64,000 nucleotides of DNA from Aerococcus sanguinicola. Its GTDB lineage: Bacteria > Bacillota > Bacilli > Lactobacillales > Aerococcaceae. The notes under the pieces are model-generated. The model did not search any database, had not been told where the DNA came from, and saw only the letters and a list, made by a program, of their open reading frames with translations. The translations under genes and the position numbers were made by a program. The stretch spans positions 62,001 through 126,000 of the forward strand of contig NZ_VYWO01000004.1 of the NCBI RefSeq assembly GCF_008726925.1, given 5' to 3'. Of this stretch, positions 40,707 to 48,639 are shown in pieces (position 1 is the stretch's first letter; every line of letters begins with the position of its first letter).

Positions 40707-42443
40707 ATGAAAAAATATATTCCCAAAAATTTAAACCTTACGAAATATTTATTCTTTACCGGTAAAGGGGGAGTTGGTAAAACAACATTAGCTTCTGCTA
40801 CAGCTACACATTTAGCAGATGAAGGATTCAAAGTAACGCTAGTTTCGACAGATCCCGCATCTAATCTGCAAGATGTTTTTGAAACCGAACTATCCAACAA
40901 ACCAAAAGCCATATCCGGTATGGAAAACTTAAGAGTTGCTAACTTCGATCCCAATACTGCAGTAGCTGACTATATCCACAAAAGCGTTGACCCATATAGG
41001 GAACTGCTTCCGAAAGAAGCAATTGATAATATGATCGAGCAGTTATCAGGCTCTTGTACTCAGGAAGTAGCTTCTTTCAATGAATTTGCATATTTCCTAA
41101 CAGATCCGGAAGAATCCGAAAATAATGATTATATTATATTTGATACTGCTCCTACCGGTCATACACTTCGTATGCTTGAATTACCTTCAGCCTGGACAAA
41201 CTTTTTTGATGAAAACACAACTGGAGCATCTTGCATGGGCCAATTGTCCGGCCTAACAGACGAAAGAGACCGAATCAAAAAGGCTATGAAGCTGCTAACT
41301 GATACTAGTCTAACTACTTTATGTTTAGTGACCCGCCCTCAAGAAGCTGCTATTTTTGAAGCAAATAGAGCTGCCCTTGAGCTCAAAGATTTAGGAATTC
41401 GTAACCAATTGCTAATAGTCAACGGTATATTAGAACAAGCCACAGACCGACTTTCTCGACAATTCTTGAATCTTCAAATGGAAGCCTTGGAAAATATGTC
41501 CCCAGAATTAAAAGCTTATTCTAGCTATTTTGTTCCCCTAAGAGCTTATAATGTTACTGGCTTAGATAAATTACGAATTCTTTTAGAGGAATATCAACCC
41601 GTAATTAGTTCCCCTGCTATTCAGCCTAATGACCTACCAGATGCAAAGATCGATCAATTGATTGACGCACTCATCGATGCTGATAAGCATATCGTATTTA
41701 CCATGGGTAAAGGAGGTGTCGGCAAAACTACTGTAGCAGTACAGATTGCACAAAAGCTCGCTGAAAGAGGTAAGGAAGTTCGATTGGCAACTACCGACCC
41801 AGCTGATCATTTACATCTTTTCCTACAAGAAGAACATGGCATCAAAGTTGACCATATTGATGAGAAAAAGGAATTAGAACGATACTCTAACAAAGTTCTT
41901 AACAATGCACGAAAAACAATGGAAGAAGAAGACCTAGAGTATATAAAAGAAGATTTAAGTTCACCTTGTACTCAAGAAATCGCTGTCTTTAGACGATTTG
42001 CCGAAATTGTGGATTACGCTAGTAAAGATGAAATAGTAGTAATTGATACGGCACCAACAGGACACACCTTACTACTACTCCATTCCTCAAACGCATACAA
42101 TAAAGAGATTGAAAGATCTTCGGGGCAGGTTGAACAGGCCATTGAACAATTATTGCCAAGGCTTCAAGATAAAAATGAAACAGAAGTTGTAATGGTCACC
42201 TTAGCTGAAACTACTCCAGTCTATGAAACATTACGTCTAGCTGAGGATCTCGATCGAGCCGCAATCCCCCATAATTGGTGGCTAATTAATCAAGTTATCC
42301 TTACTTCAGAAACTTCGAACCCCATTTTGAAAGCAAGAGCACAATCAGAATCGCAATGGATAAATTACATCAATGAACTGAGTCATGGTCATTTTGTTAT
42401 TAAAGAATGGGCTCCGAAAAATAGAAAAAATATTTCGTATTAG
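40707..42443 (+). CDS. arsA: Arsenical pump-driving ATPase
   Basis: This 578-residue cytosolic ATPase consists of two homologous halves, A1 and A2. Each half has a P-loop, FTGKGGVGKTTLAS near residue 16 and MGKGGVGKTTVAV near residue 333, and each has DTAPTGHTL. Arsenite-site cysteines are visible in GSCTQEVASF, GASCMGQLSG and SPCTQEIAVF. It normally energises a membrane arsenite carrier. I start at the ATG at 40707, preceded by AAGGAGAG; an upstream in-frame extension would lie inside arsD. Confidence 0.93.
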   Translation: MKKYIPKNLNLTKYLFFTGKGGVGKTTLASATATHLADEGFKVTLVSTDPASNLQDVFETELSNKPKAISGMENLRVANFDPNTAVADYIHKSVDPYRELLPKEAIDNMIEQLSGSCTQEVASFNEFAYFLTDPEESENNDYIIFDTAPTGHTLRMLELPSAWTNFFDENTTGASCMGQLSGLTDERDRIKKAMKLLTDTSLTTLCLVTRPQEAAIFEANRAALELKDLGIRNQLLIVNGILEQATDRLSRQFLNLQMEALENMSPELKAYSSYFVPLRAYNVTGLDKLRILLEEYQPVISSPAIQPNDLPDAKIDQLIDALIDADKHIVFTMGKGGVGKTTVAVQIAQKLAERGKEVRLATTDPADHLHLFLQEEHGIKVDHIDEKKELERYSNKVLNNARKTMEEEDLEYIKEDLSSPCTQEIAVFRRFAEIVDYASKDEIVVIDTAPTGHTLLLLHSSNAYNKEIERSSGQVEQAIEQLLPRLQDKNETEVVMVTLAETTPVYETLRLAEDLDRAAIPHNWWLINQVILTSETSNPILKARAQSESQWINYINELSHGHFVIKEWAPKNRKNISY

Positions 42444-42465
42444 TATTGTGTGCAGGAGGTCTCTT

Positions 42466-43515
42466 ATGTCAAAAACAAAAGCTCAACGACCAATGTCATT
42501 TTTCTCTCAGTACTTAACGTTTTGGGTATTAATCTGTATGGTGATAGGTATTATAATAGGCTATGGATTTCCAACAGTCCCTGAATTCCTTCGCCAATTT
42601 GAATTTTATAATGTATCTATCCCAACCACGATTCTTCTATGGATTATGATCTTCCCAATGTTTTTAACTATTGATTTCTCTAGTATTAAAAAAGTTAAAG
42701 AACACCCTAAAGGTCTTTGGATTACTTGGATAGTAAACTGGTTGATAAAACCTTTGACAATGTATGGTTTAGCCTACCTATTTTTCTTTATCTTTTATCA
42801 AGATATTCTGTCAACAAATGAAGCAGTGGAATACTTAGCAGGTGCTGTCTTATTAGGAGCTGCTCCATGCACAGCGATGACACTCGTATGGAGTAAATTA
42901 TCTGGGGGGAATCCATCTTATACCTTAGTACAAGTAGCAACTAACGATTTAATTATCCTGATTGCTTATATTCCAATCGTATCTTTTCTACTTGGCTTTG
43001 GGGATATCCATATTCCATGGGAAACTTTACTACTCTCAATCACTTTGTTCATTATCACCCCCTTAATTGCTGCAATTCTAATAAGAAATGTTGTCATTAA
43101 GTCAAAAGGTCAATACTACTTGGATCAAAAATTGATTCCTAGCCTAGATAAATTTACAAATATTGGCTTACTATTGACCTTAATCTTTATATTTACAGTA
43201 CAGGCTGAAAAAATTATCCAACAGCCTATGAGTGTTCTTCTTATCGCAATTCCCCTGATTTTACAAAATATTATGGTGTTTGCTCTAGCTTATTCTTGGG
43301 CTTATTTTGCCAATCTTCCTTACACGATAGCTGCTCCATGTGGATTGATTGGTTCTTCTAATTTCTTTGAACTTGCGGTTGCTGTAGCCATTTCAGTATT
43401 TGGTATCGAATCAGGTGCAACACTGACAACAGTTGTAGGCGTATTGGTCGAAGTTCCGGTAATGTTAATGTTAGTTCGTATCGCGAACTCTACAGAAAAA
43501 TATTTCCAATATTAG
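42466..43515 (+). CDS. arsB: Arsenite efflux transporter, ACR3 type
   Basis: This 349-residue carrier has ten predicted helices. IFPMFLTIDFSSIKKVKEHPKGL, the conserved cysteine in LGAAPCTAMTLVWSKLSGG, and ATNDLIILIAYIPIV are typical of ACR3 rather than ArsB. It exports As(III), here probably energised by ArsA. I start at the ATG at 42466 with AGGAGGT upstream, 22 bases after arsA. A terminator follows at 43608. Confidence 0.92.
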   Translation: MSKTKAQRPMSFFSQYLTFWVLICMVIGIIIGYGFPTVPEFLRQFEFYNVSIPTTILLWIMIFPMFLTIDFSSIKKVKEHPKGLWITWIVNWLIKPLTMYGLAYLFFFIFYQDILSTNEAVEYLAGAVLLGAAPCTAMTLVWSKLSGGNPSYTLVQVATNDLIILIAYIPIVSFLLGFGDIHIPWETLLLSITLFIITPLIAAILIRNVVIKSKGQYYLDQKLIPSLDKFTNIGLLLTLIFIFTVQAEKIIQQPMSVLLIAIPLILQNIMVFALAYSWAYFANLPYTIAAPCGLIGSSNFFELAVAVAISVFGIESGATLTTVVGVLVEVPVMLMLVRIANSTEKYFQY

Positions 43516-43607
43516 AATGATTAACATGAACAATAAGATAATTCCTCTACTCTTATTACTAATGAATACGCTAATTAACTCATTAAGGAAAATAAAATTA
43601 TTCCTCG

Positions 43608-43640
43608 CTCCAAAGTCTCAAAAAGAATACTTTGGAGCGT
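43608..43640 (+). terminator. Terminator after the ars operon
   Basis: CGCTCCAAAGT and ACTTTGGAGCG form an 11-base stem with a T-rich tail. Confidence 0.8.
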
Positions 43641-43674
43641 TTCTCATTTTATAAATGATTCACCAGATAAAATA

Positions 43675-43764
43675 TTAGAATTGGCCACCAATTTTTTCTA
43701 CCAAATCTTTATCCCTATACATTGAAACAAAGTCATTAACAACAGTAACAGCTTCATTTTTCAT
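43675..43764 (-). CDS. Possible 29-residue ORF at the island's right edge
   Basis: On the minus strand an ATG at 43764 opens a 29-residue frame reading MKNEAVTVVNDFVSMYRDK then DLVEKIGGQF. It begins just after the DUF554 stop and has no good ribosome site. AT-rich composition matches the ars island. It could be a fragment of a larger lost gene; I do not recognise it. Confidence 0.25.
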   Translation of the reverse strand: MKNEAVTVVNDFVSMYRDKDLVEKIGGQF

Positions 43765-43768
43765 AACT

Positions 43769-44491
43769 TTAAACCGGCAAGAAAGCAGCTAGGACAGCTA
43801 GGACGACAGCCGGGAGCATATTGGCGACATTCAGCTTCTTCTCCCAGAGCAGGTTGATCCCGATGCAGAAGATGAGGATGGAGCCAATCAGGGAGAGATA
43901 GGCCAGGGCTAGGTCCGTCATGATGGGGGCTAGTAAGCGGGCTAACAGGGTCACCCCACCCTCCAGGACGAGGACCGGGATGACAGAGAAGACCGCTCCC
44001 TTGCCCATCGCTGACGTGAGAACCGCAATAATAATAGCATCCAAGACCGACTTCACAGCCAACATGGAATAGTCCCCCAGTAAGCCATCCTGGATGGCCC
44101 CGACAATCGCCATAGCTCCAATAGACACCGTCAGCGAAGCCGTAATAAAAGCCTCGACAAAGAGTGGATCCATCCCATTGCCCGTCTTCTGGTGGAGGAA
44201 GCGGCCGAGCTTCTCAAAGCCACGATCAATCCCTAGCACTTCCCCAATCAGGCTACCCAGAGCCAGGCAGAGAACGACCAGCATGGACCGGCCGCTGACT
44301 AGGTCCCCAGACGCAATGGACAGCATCCCTTCCATAGCGCCGGCAATGGCAATGAAGATCACACTTACTGCGCAAGCCTTCTGAAGGGCATCTTGTTGCT
44401 TAGCCGTAAATAAATGACCAGCCAAGCTGCCAACCAGTCCCCCCAATAGGATTCCCACACAATTAATCACAGTCCCAAGCCCAATCATCAC
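43769..44491 (-). CDS. DUF554 family membrane protein
   Basis: This 240-residue protein has about seven hydrophobic helices. It begins MIGLGTVINCVGILLGGLVGSL and contains a middle GSLIGEVLGIDRGFEKLG, matching DUF554 (YqgA-like) proteins. FVEAFITASLTVSIGAMAIVG is another conserved stretch. Function not established; small-molecule transport has been proposed for the family. GAGGATG precedes the ATG pair. Codon use returns to the C-rich host pattern here, marking the end of the island. Confidence 0.85.
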   Translation of the reverse strand: MMIGLGTVINCVGILLGGLVGSLAGHLFTAKQQDALQKACAVSVIFIAIAGAMEGMLSIASGDLVSGRSMLVVLCLALGSLIGEVLGIDRGFEKLGRFLHQKTGNGMDPLFVEAFITASLTVSIGAMAIVGAIQDGLLGDYSMLAVKSVLDAIIIAVLTSAMGKGAVFSVIPVLVLEGGVTLLARLLAPIMTDLALAYLSLIGSILIFCIGINLLWEKKLNVANMLPAVVLAVLAAFLPV

Positions 44492-44730
44492 GCATCCTCA
44501 TTTCTTTCATATGTTTTCAATAGATTTATTCTAACATATTTTTAATCGAATACTCATTTTTTATTAAGCTTGATAGGATCTGGGTCAAAGCTAAGAGGAC
44601 GGAAGCAAGTTTATAAAAGAAGTATAGCATTAAAATGCTTCCATTCGACCAATCCTACCTAAACAGTCGAATTGACCTCCTGAACTGCAAAAAATCGACT
44701 TCTTCCTAAGTTGACACCCTCCCTAGACGA
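44492..44730. other. Intergenic stretch upstream of the DUF554 gene
   Basis: No gene is seen. An AGTATAGCATTAAAATGCTTCC dyad-like stretch near 44622-44643 (GAAGTATAGCATT and AATGCTTC) and AT-rich tracts likely hold the DUF554 promoter. Nothing else is recognised. Confidence 0.4.
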
Positions 44731-44791
44731 GAAAAAATCCCAGCTAAATTGCTGAGCCTAGTCGCTCAAACAATCTAACTGGGATTTTTAA
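44731..44791. terminator. Terminator after the TPM-domain gene
   Basis: AAAAATCCCAG with TTGCTGAG on one side and CTCAAACAATCT with CTGGGATTTTT on the other form a long stem, with A/T tracts on both ends. It is about 14 bases past the TPM gene stop. Confidence 0.75.
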
Positions 44792-44804
44792 TCGGATGTT
44801 GTTT

Positions 44805-45668
44805 TCAATCCAGGTCTTCATAGCCAAAGACTTTCCTAATAAAGTAATAGAGCATGCCAAGGCCAAATATGAGATAGTATAGAGCCATGCAGATGAGAAA
44901 GACGGCGACCAGTACGCCGACCGCAACCAGGAAGGCCTTGCCGAGCTGAATAGGCAGAGGCTCTGGGTTCAAACGGACCTCTGACTCGGCTTGCTTTAAT
45001 TCAGTTTGCATCTGCTGACGCTTAAGCAAAGCTTGGTTCTCGGGGGCTTTAAGGGCTTCTTCATAAGGGAGAGTTAAAGATTCGGGCACCGGCAGTTGGT
45101 TCGCTTGGTAGAGCTCACGGGCCAGTGCATTGAAGCCGTCATAGGCGGCCTGGTCATAGTTATTCTGACCATCTTTAATATCGCCTGCGTAAGTCTCTAT
45201 GGTCTGCCCAGCTTTTCCGGGAAGCTTTAAGCCACTCGCCAAATCCTCTGCCAGCTCCAGGTGCATGTAGGGGTCTTCATTTAGGTGGGGTTCGCTACTA
45301 TAATGGCTGTTCGTCTTAAATAAGAGGAGGGCCCAACGACCGGGCTTGTCCTTGTCGATCCCCCACCGGTCCATCAGCTCTTGGCTATAGCGCTCCTTCC
45401 TTAGCTTCTCCGTTGTCGGCAGGCTAACCACCAGAACAGCCGTATCGGTCGCTTGGTCCAACTTCTCCCCTTCAGAGATAATGTGCGTCTTGGTGAAGTC
45501 ACTCAAAGCATGGCTATAGTCCGACACATAATATTCCTGGCTGATCTCGGGATAAGCCGGTTCCTTGTAGGTCCGATCCCAAAAATAGAATTGGCCTGTT
45601 ATAAAGGCTAATACTAAAGTCACAGCAAACACATCAAAGCAGCCAGACTTTTTACCCTTACCCACCAT
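44805..45668 (-). CDS. TPM-domain membrane protein
   Basis: This 287-residue protein has an N-terminal signal-anchor helix. An extracytoplasmic TPM domain follows, with YYVSDYSHALSDFTKTHIISEG, TAVLVVSLPTT and RWALLLFKTN. After a charged linker there is a second helix near residues 248-276. TPM domains occur in YgcG-like proteins linked to photosystem repair, phosphatase activity or membrane stress; the role here is unknown. No operon partner is visible. Confidence 0.75.
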   Translation of the reverse strand: MVGKGKKSGCFDVFAVTLVLAFITGQFYFWDRTYKEPAYPEISQEYYVSDYSHALSDFTKTHIISEGEKLDQATDTAVLVVSLPTTEKLRKERYSQELMDRWGIDKDKPGRWALLLFKTNSHYSSEPHLNEDPYMHLELAEDLASGLKLPGKAGQTIETYAGDIKDGQNNYDQAAYDGFNALARELYQANQLPVPESLTLPYEEALKAPENQALLKRQQMQTELKQAESEVRLNPEPLPIQLGKAFLVAVGVLVAVFLICMALYYLIFGLGMLYYFIRKVFGYEDLD

Positions 45669-45913
45669 ATGGCTCGCCCCGCCCTTTCTTTCATTCGATC
45701 AAAACTCAGTGATGCTTGACTGTAAATAAGAGCAAACTTTCACCGACTTAAACTCTTAACTTATTCCTATTATAGCAGCTAGCTTAAGAGTAAAGAATAG
45801 AAAAAAGCCCCTCTCTGGAGCTTCTTTCCTGGCCGGTAAAAAAACTAGAAAATCCCTTTAAAGAAACAGCGCTCGCTCCAGGAAGGACAGCTCTCCCTAG
45901 CCATCACCATGCC
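45669..45913. other. Intergenic stretch before the LysR remnant
   Basis: No intact gene. The frame of the LysR remnant stays open back to about 45794 but shows no recognisable protein. The part next to the TPM gene probably carries its promoter. Confidence 0.4.
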
Positions 45914-46126
45914 CACGTTTTTTCCGATTTAATCCAGCAATTCCTAGCCAAGGCCCCAGATAGTCTGGCTTACCTCCCCATCATGCCCCAGAAGCCCTTC
46001 CGCCAAGTCAGCCTCGTCTATCGGTCAGAAGCCTATCCCAATCCCGTCCTCTAGGATTTTCTAGACTTTATTAGCCAGTTAGCATTGGAAGAAAGTACGC
46101 CTAGCTTCCGGCCAATTGAGCGCTGA
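45914..46126 (+). pseudogene. LysR-regulator C-terminal remnant
   Basis: In one frame the sequence reads FSDLIQQFLAKAPDSLAYLP, then KPFRQVSLVYRSEAYPNPVL, a stop (TAG at 46052-46054), then DFLDFISQLALEES up to TGA at 46126. The LPI-P-xx-P-xR-xV-x-LVYR pattern followed by FLDFI is typical of the end of LysR effector domains. There is no start, no DNA-binding domain and an internal stop, so it is a decayed fragment. Confidence 0.6.
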
Positions 46127-46254
46127 TCACTCATCAAAAAAGCTTTAACAGAGACCTTTATTGCCCTGTCAAAGCCTTTTAATATTTCTTACTTTGTCTT
46201 AATTGGTCATTCAGGCGACAGCTTGCATCATCCAAATTCAAAGGAGCAAAACTA

Positions 46255-46980
46255 CTACTGGCAGTAAAGCTCAATGGCCCGATTAACAAAGGCTGCCGTA
46301 CCATCTCCTGCTTCTTTATCGATAGTAATGGAAATATCGCCGCCTCCCGCATAGAGCTGACCCAAATTTACCAACATATCATCTGAGCACTGATAGAAAT
46401 GATTGGAAATAAAATCTTGCAGGTGTTCGATCAATAATTGAACATCAGCTGCCTGGGGATCAGCTTCCTTATGCTGACCAAATGCTTTAAAAATATCCAT
46501 CATTTTTTCTTCTAATTCTTTACTTTCTTCCTGCGTACGGCCTCGGTTCTTAACTTCAAATTCTTTAAAGGCAGCTGTACTTCCCCAAAGCTCTTTGGCT
46601 TGACGCGCATAATCATCAATCGCCTGACGATTAAAAACTTCATCATTCATTGCTTTCACTCCTAACAATTTAACTTCCTTTGCAAAAAGAATTAATCGCT
46701 CCAAACGCTCTTTTTCGAGTTCTAACAGTTGGATCTGCTGGTCTAAAGCGAGTTGCTTATCGAAACTCGGATGATCGATAATGCCTTTAATTTCCTTCAA
46801 GGAGAAGCGCAATTCTCTGAAGAGAAGTATTTGCTGCAGGCGCTCTAAATCTTCATCGCTATATAAACGATAACCGGCCTCACTATATTGCGATGGCTTT
46901 AGCAGGCCAATCTTATCGTAATGATAGAGCGTCTTAGCGGTAACGCCAGCCAATTTACTCACTTCATTCACTGTTTTCAT
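46255..46980 (-). CDS. MerR-family regulator with TipAS effector domain
   Basis: This 241-residue regulator has an N-terminal MerR winged helix, VNEVSKLAGVTAKTLYHYDKIGLL with GYRLYSDEDLERLQQI, then a dimerisation helix. The C-terminal TipAS domain contains KELWGSTAAFKEFEVK and ends ISITIDKEAGDGTAAFVNRAIELY. TipAS domains bind thiopeptides and other cyclic drugs and activate resistance genes. AAAGGGAG precedes the ATG. Its own promoter has the 19-base spacer expected for MerR activation. No obvious target gene adjoins it except, upstream, the EamA transporter. Confidence 0.9.
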   Translation of the reverse strand: MKTVNEVSKLAGVTAKTLYHYDKIGLLKPSQYSEAGYRLYSDEDLERLQQILLFRELRFSLKEIKGIIDHPSFDKQLALDQQIQLLELEKERLERLILFAKEVKLLGVKAMNDEVFNRQAIDDYARQAKELWGSTAAFKEFEVKNRGRTQEESKELEEKMMDIFKAFGQHKEADPQAADVQLLIEHLQDFISNHFYQCSDDMLVNLGQLYAGGGDISITIDKEAGDGTAAFVNRAIELYCQ

Positions 46981-47006
46981 TTGATCACTCCCTTTCTCTA
47001 TGACTT

Positions 47007-47037
47007 ACTATAAAGCCTGCCCCAAGGTAAGGGTCAA
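47007..47037 (-). promoter_or_regulatory. MerR-type promoter with 19-base spacer
   Basis: On the minus strand TTGACC (47037-47032) and TATAGT (47012-47007) are 19 bases apart. The spacer holds an imperfect dyad, CCTTACC-TTGGGGC-AGG. Overlong spacers with a central dyad are the hallmark of promoters activated by MerR proteins, so this is likely autoregulation. Confidence 0.75.
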
Positions 47038-47407
47038 GACAAAATCAAAAGGATTTTATTTATCGCTTCTTTTACTTATTTTAACAATCGACCGCTTTCT
47101 GAGGCCTTTATACATATTGACACTACTTGCCTTCCCCACAGAAAAAAGCCTCAATTCTGGAGCTTTTCTCAATTTCTTAAAATTTATAAAGCTTATTTTC
47201 AACTAACATACCTTCTAATAGATAGCCTGAGTGTCGTGATGGATACGCACTAATTAAAATGAAAGCTAATTCTCATCTTTGACAGACGAATTCATGCGAG
47301 ATCACTATCTTGATGACTAGCTTGTACAGCAAGACTCAAAACAGCAACCAATACCACACAGTTGATCAATTGTTAGACTAATTACAATCTAAAATAAACT
47401 TGTCAAA
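47038..47407. other. Intergenic stretch, no gene seen
   Basis: These 370 AT-rich bases hold no supported gene or repeat. A short plus-strand frame ending at 47206 has no ribosome site. Confidence 0.4.
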
Positions 47408-48340
47408 TCATATTTTCTGCTTACTTTCACCATCTCCGTGGTCTAATATATTGGCAATATAAACACCGCACAAAATAACTATCGCCCCAACGATTTGATA
47501 AAATGTCATATTTTCATGAAGAACGGTTGCTCCCACTATGATCGATGTAACCGTAGCAAGCCCAATAAAAGATGACGTTTTGTTTACCCCAATTTTTGAA
47601 ATGGCAATATTCGATAAAAAGAAAGCTAGAACGGAACAGCCTATTCCTTGATATAGAATTGCTATTAGAAAATTAATTTCCTGGGTAGGAAGAAGCACTA
47701 ATGTTTTGACATCTCCTTTTAAAACAGCCTCAATTAAAGCTAATGTCGTAAACAATATGAAGCCCGATAACAACATAGCATAAGTTATCTCAAAATCTGT
47801 ATAGCTCGACGCCTTTTCCACACAAACACTATATAGTGCATAGGAAACAACAGCTAAAACTAAGAAAAAATATCCCAACCAAGAGAAAGTAGTTGTTTGT
47901 CCTACTGCAAATACTGTTAACATAACGCCAAAAAAAGTAACTAATATACCTGCCGTTTGAAATTTATTTGGCTTGTTCTTCAAAACAATAGTAGATGCTA
48001 ACAACGAAGCAACAGGTATGCAAGCCAAAAAAATTCCACTTTCAGATGAGCTTGTTTCACTTATTCCTATAGTTTCTGCAATAAAATAAATGCATGGGCT
48101 AAATAAAGCAATGAGAATGAGCGGTTTTAGCGACCGACTCTTAAAATCGCCTTTTATGTTCCAAAATTTTGCAATCAATGTCATGACCAGAATAGCAACT
48201 AAAAAACGCCAACCTAGAAGAGCAAATGGGCTAGCTAGTTCAGTAGCTTGTTTAGTAAACATGTAACTTAATCCATATAAAATTTCACACGCCATAGCGC
48301 ATAAGCTACCAACCATCAGTTCATTCTGTTTTCCCTTCAT
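47408..48340 (-). CDS. EamA-family (DMT) transporter
   Basis: This 310-residue membrane protein has ten helices in two repeats. The first EamA repeat contains MFTKQATELASPFALLGWRFL and the second NIAISKIGVNKTSSFIGLATVTS with GATVLHENMTFYQIVGAIVILCGV. The family exports metabolites or amino acids. GC content is clearly lower than the flanking genes, which suggests recent acquisition. GGAGAGAAGTA precedes the ATG. The MerR-TipAS gene lies downstream on the same strand, about 430 bases away. Confidence 0.87.
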   Translation of the reverse strand: MKGKQNELMVGSLCAMACEILYGLSYMFTKQATELASPFALLGWRFLVAILVMTLIAKFWNIKGDFKSRSLKPLILIALFSPCIYFIAETIGISETSSSESGIFLACIPVASLLASTIVLKNKPNKFQTAGILVTFFGVMLTVFAVGQTTTFSWLGYFFLVLAVVSYALYSVCVEKASSYTDFEITYAMLLSGFILFTTLALIEAVLKGDVKTLVLLPTQEINFLIAILYQGIGCSVLAFFLSNIAISKIGVNKTSSFIGLATVTSIIVGATVLHENMTFYQIVGAIVILCGVYIANILDHGDGESKQKI

Positions 48341-48494
48341 TACTTCTCTCCTCTTAAAATAGACTAATAACTAAATATGAAATAATAAACATTACCGAAG
48401 GATCACGTGAAGGTCATTATATTAACCTTTCAACGATCGATCAGTCCCCTCGTACGCCGTCATCATTCTAGCATACTCTACCTATTTTCTCCTC
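48341..48494. other. Leader region of the EamA gene
   Basis: These AT-rich bases likely carry the EamA promoter. A CGATCGATCAG stretch and AAGGTCATTATATTAACCTT (an imperfect dyad with AAGGT/ACCTT at 48410-48429) are the only marks I see; the dyad could be an operator. Confidence 0.4.
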
Positions 48495-48545
48495 TAAAAA
48501 AAATAGAGAGGTTCCAAAGAAGGTGACACTTCTCAAGAACCCCGC
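48495..48545 (-). terminator. Terminator after the RlmD-like gene
   Basis: On the minus strand GGGGTTC...AGAAG and CTTCT...GAACCTC form an imperfect stem followed by a run of T residues. Confidence 0.6.
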
Positions 48546-48639
48546 TGTTAAGCTATCTATATCCCTTCTTTTTCAAGCAATAGGACCGCACTCAGCGGTT
48601 CGCTGTTACCGCATCACTTCGTCGCTTTGCTTCCAATGG

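Noticed and set aside
43516..43768. Transposase or integrase at the right edge of the ars island
   Set aside because: None is seen; only a terminator and a 29-residue frame.
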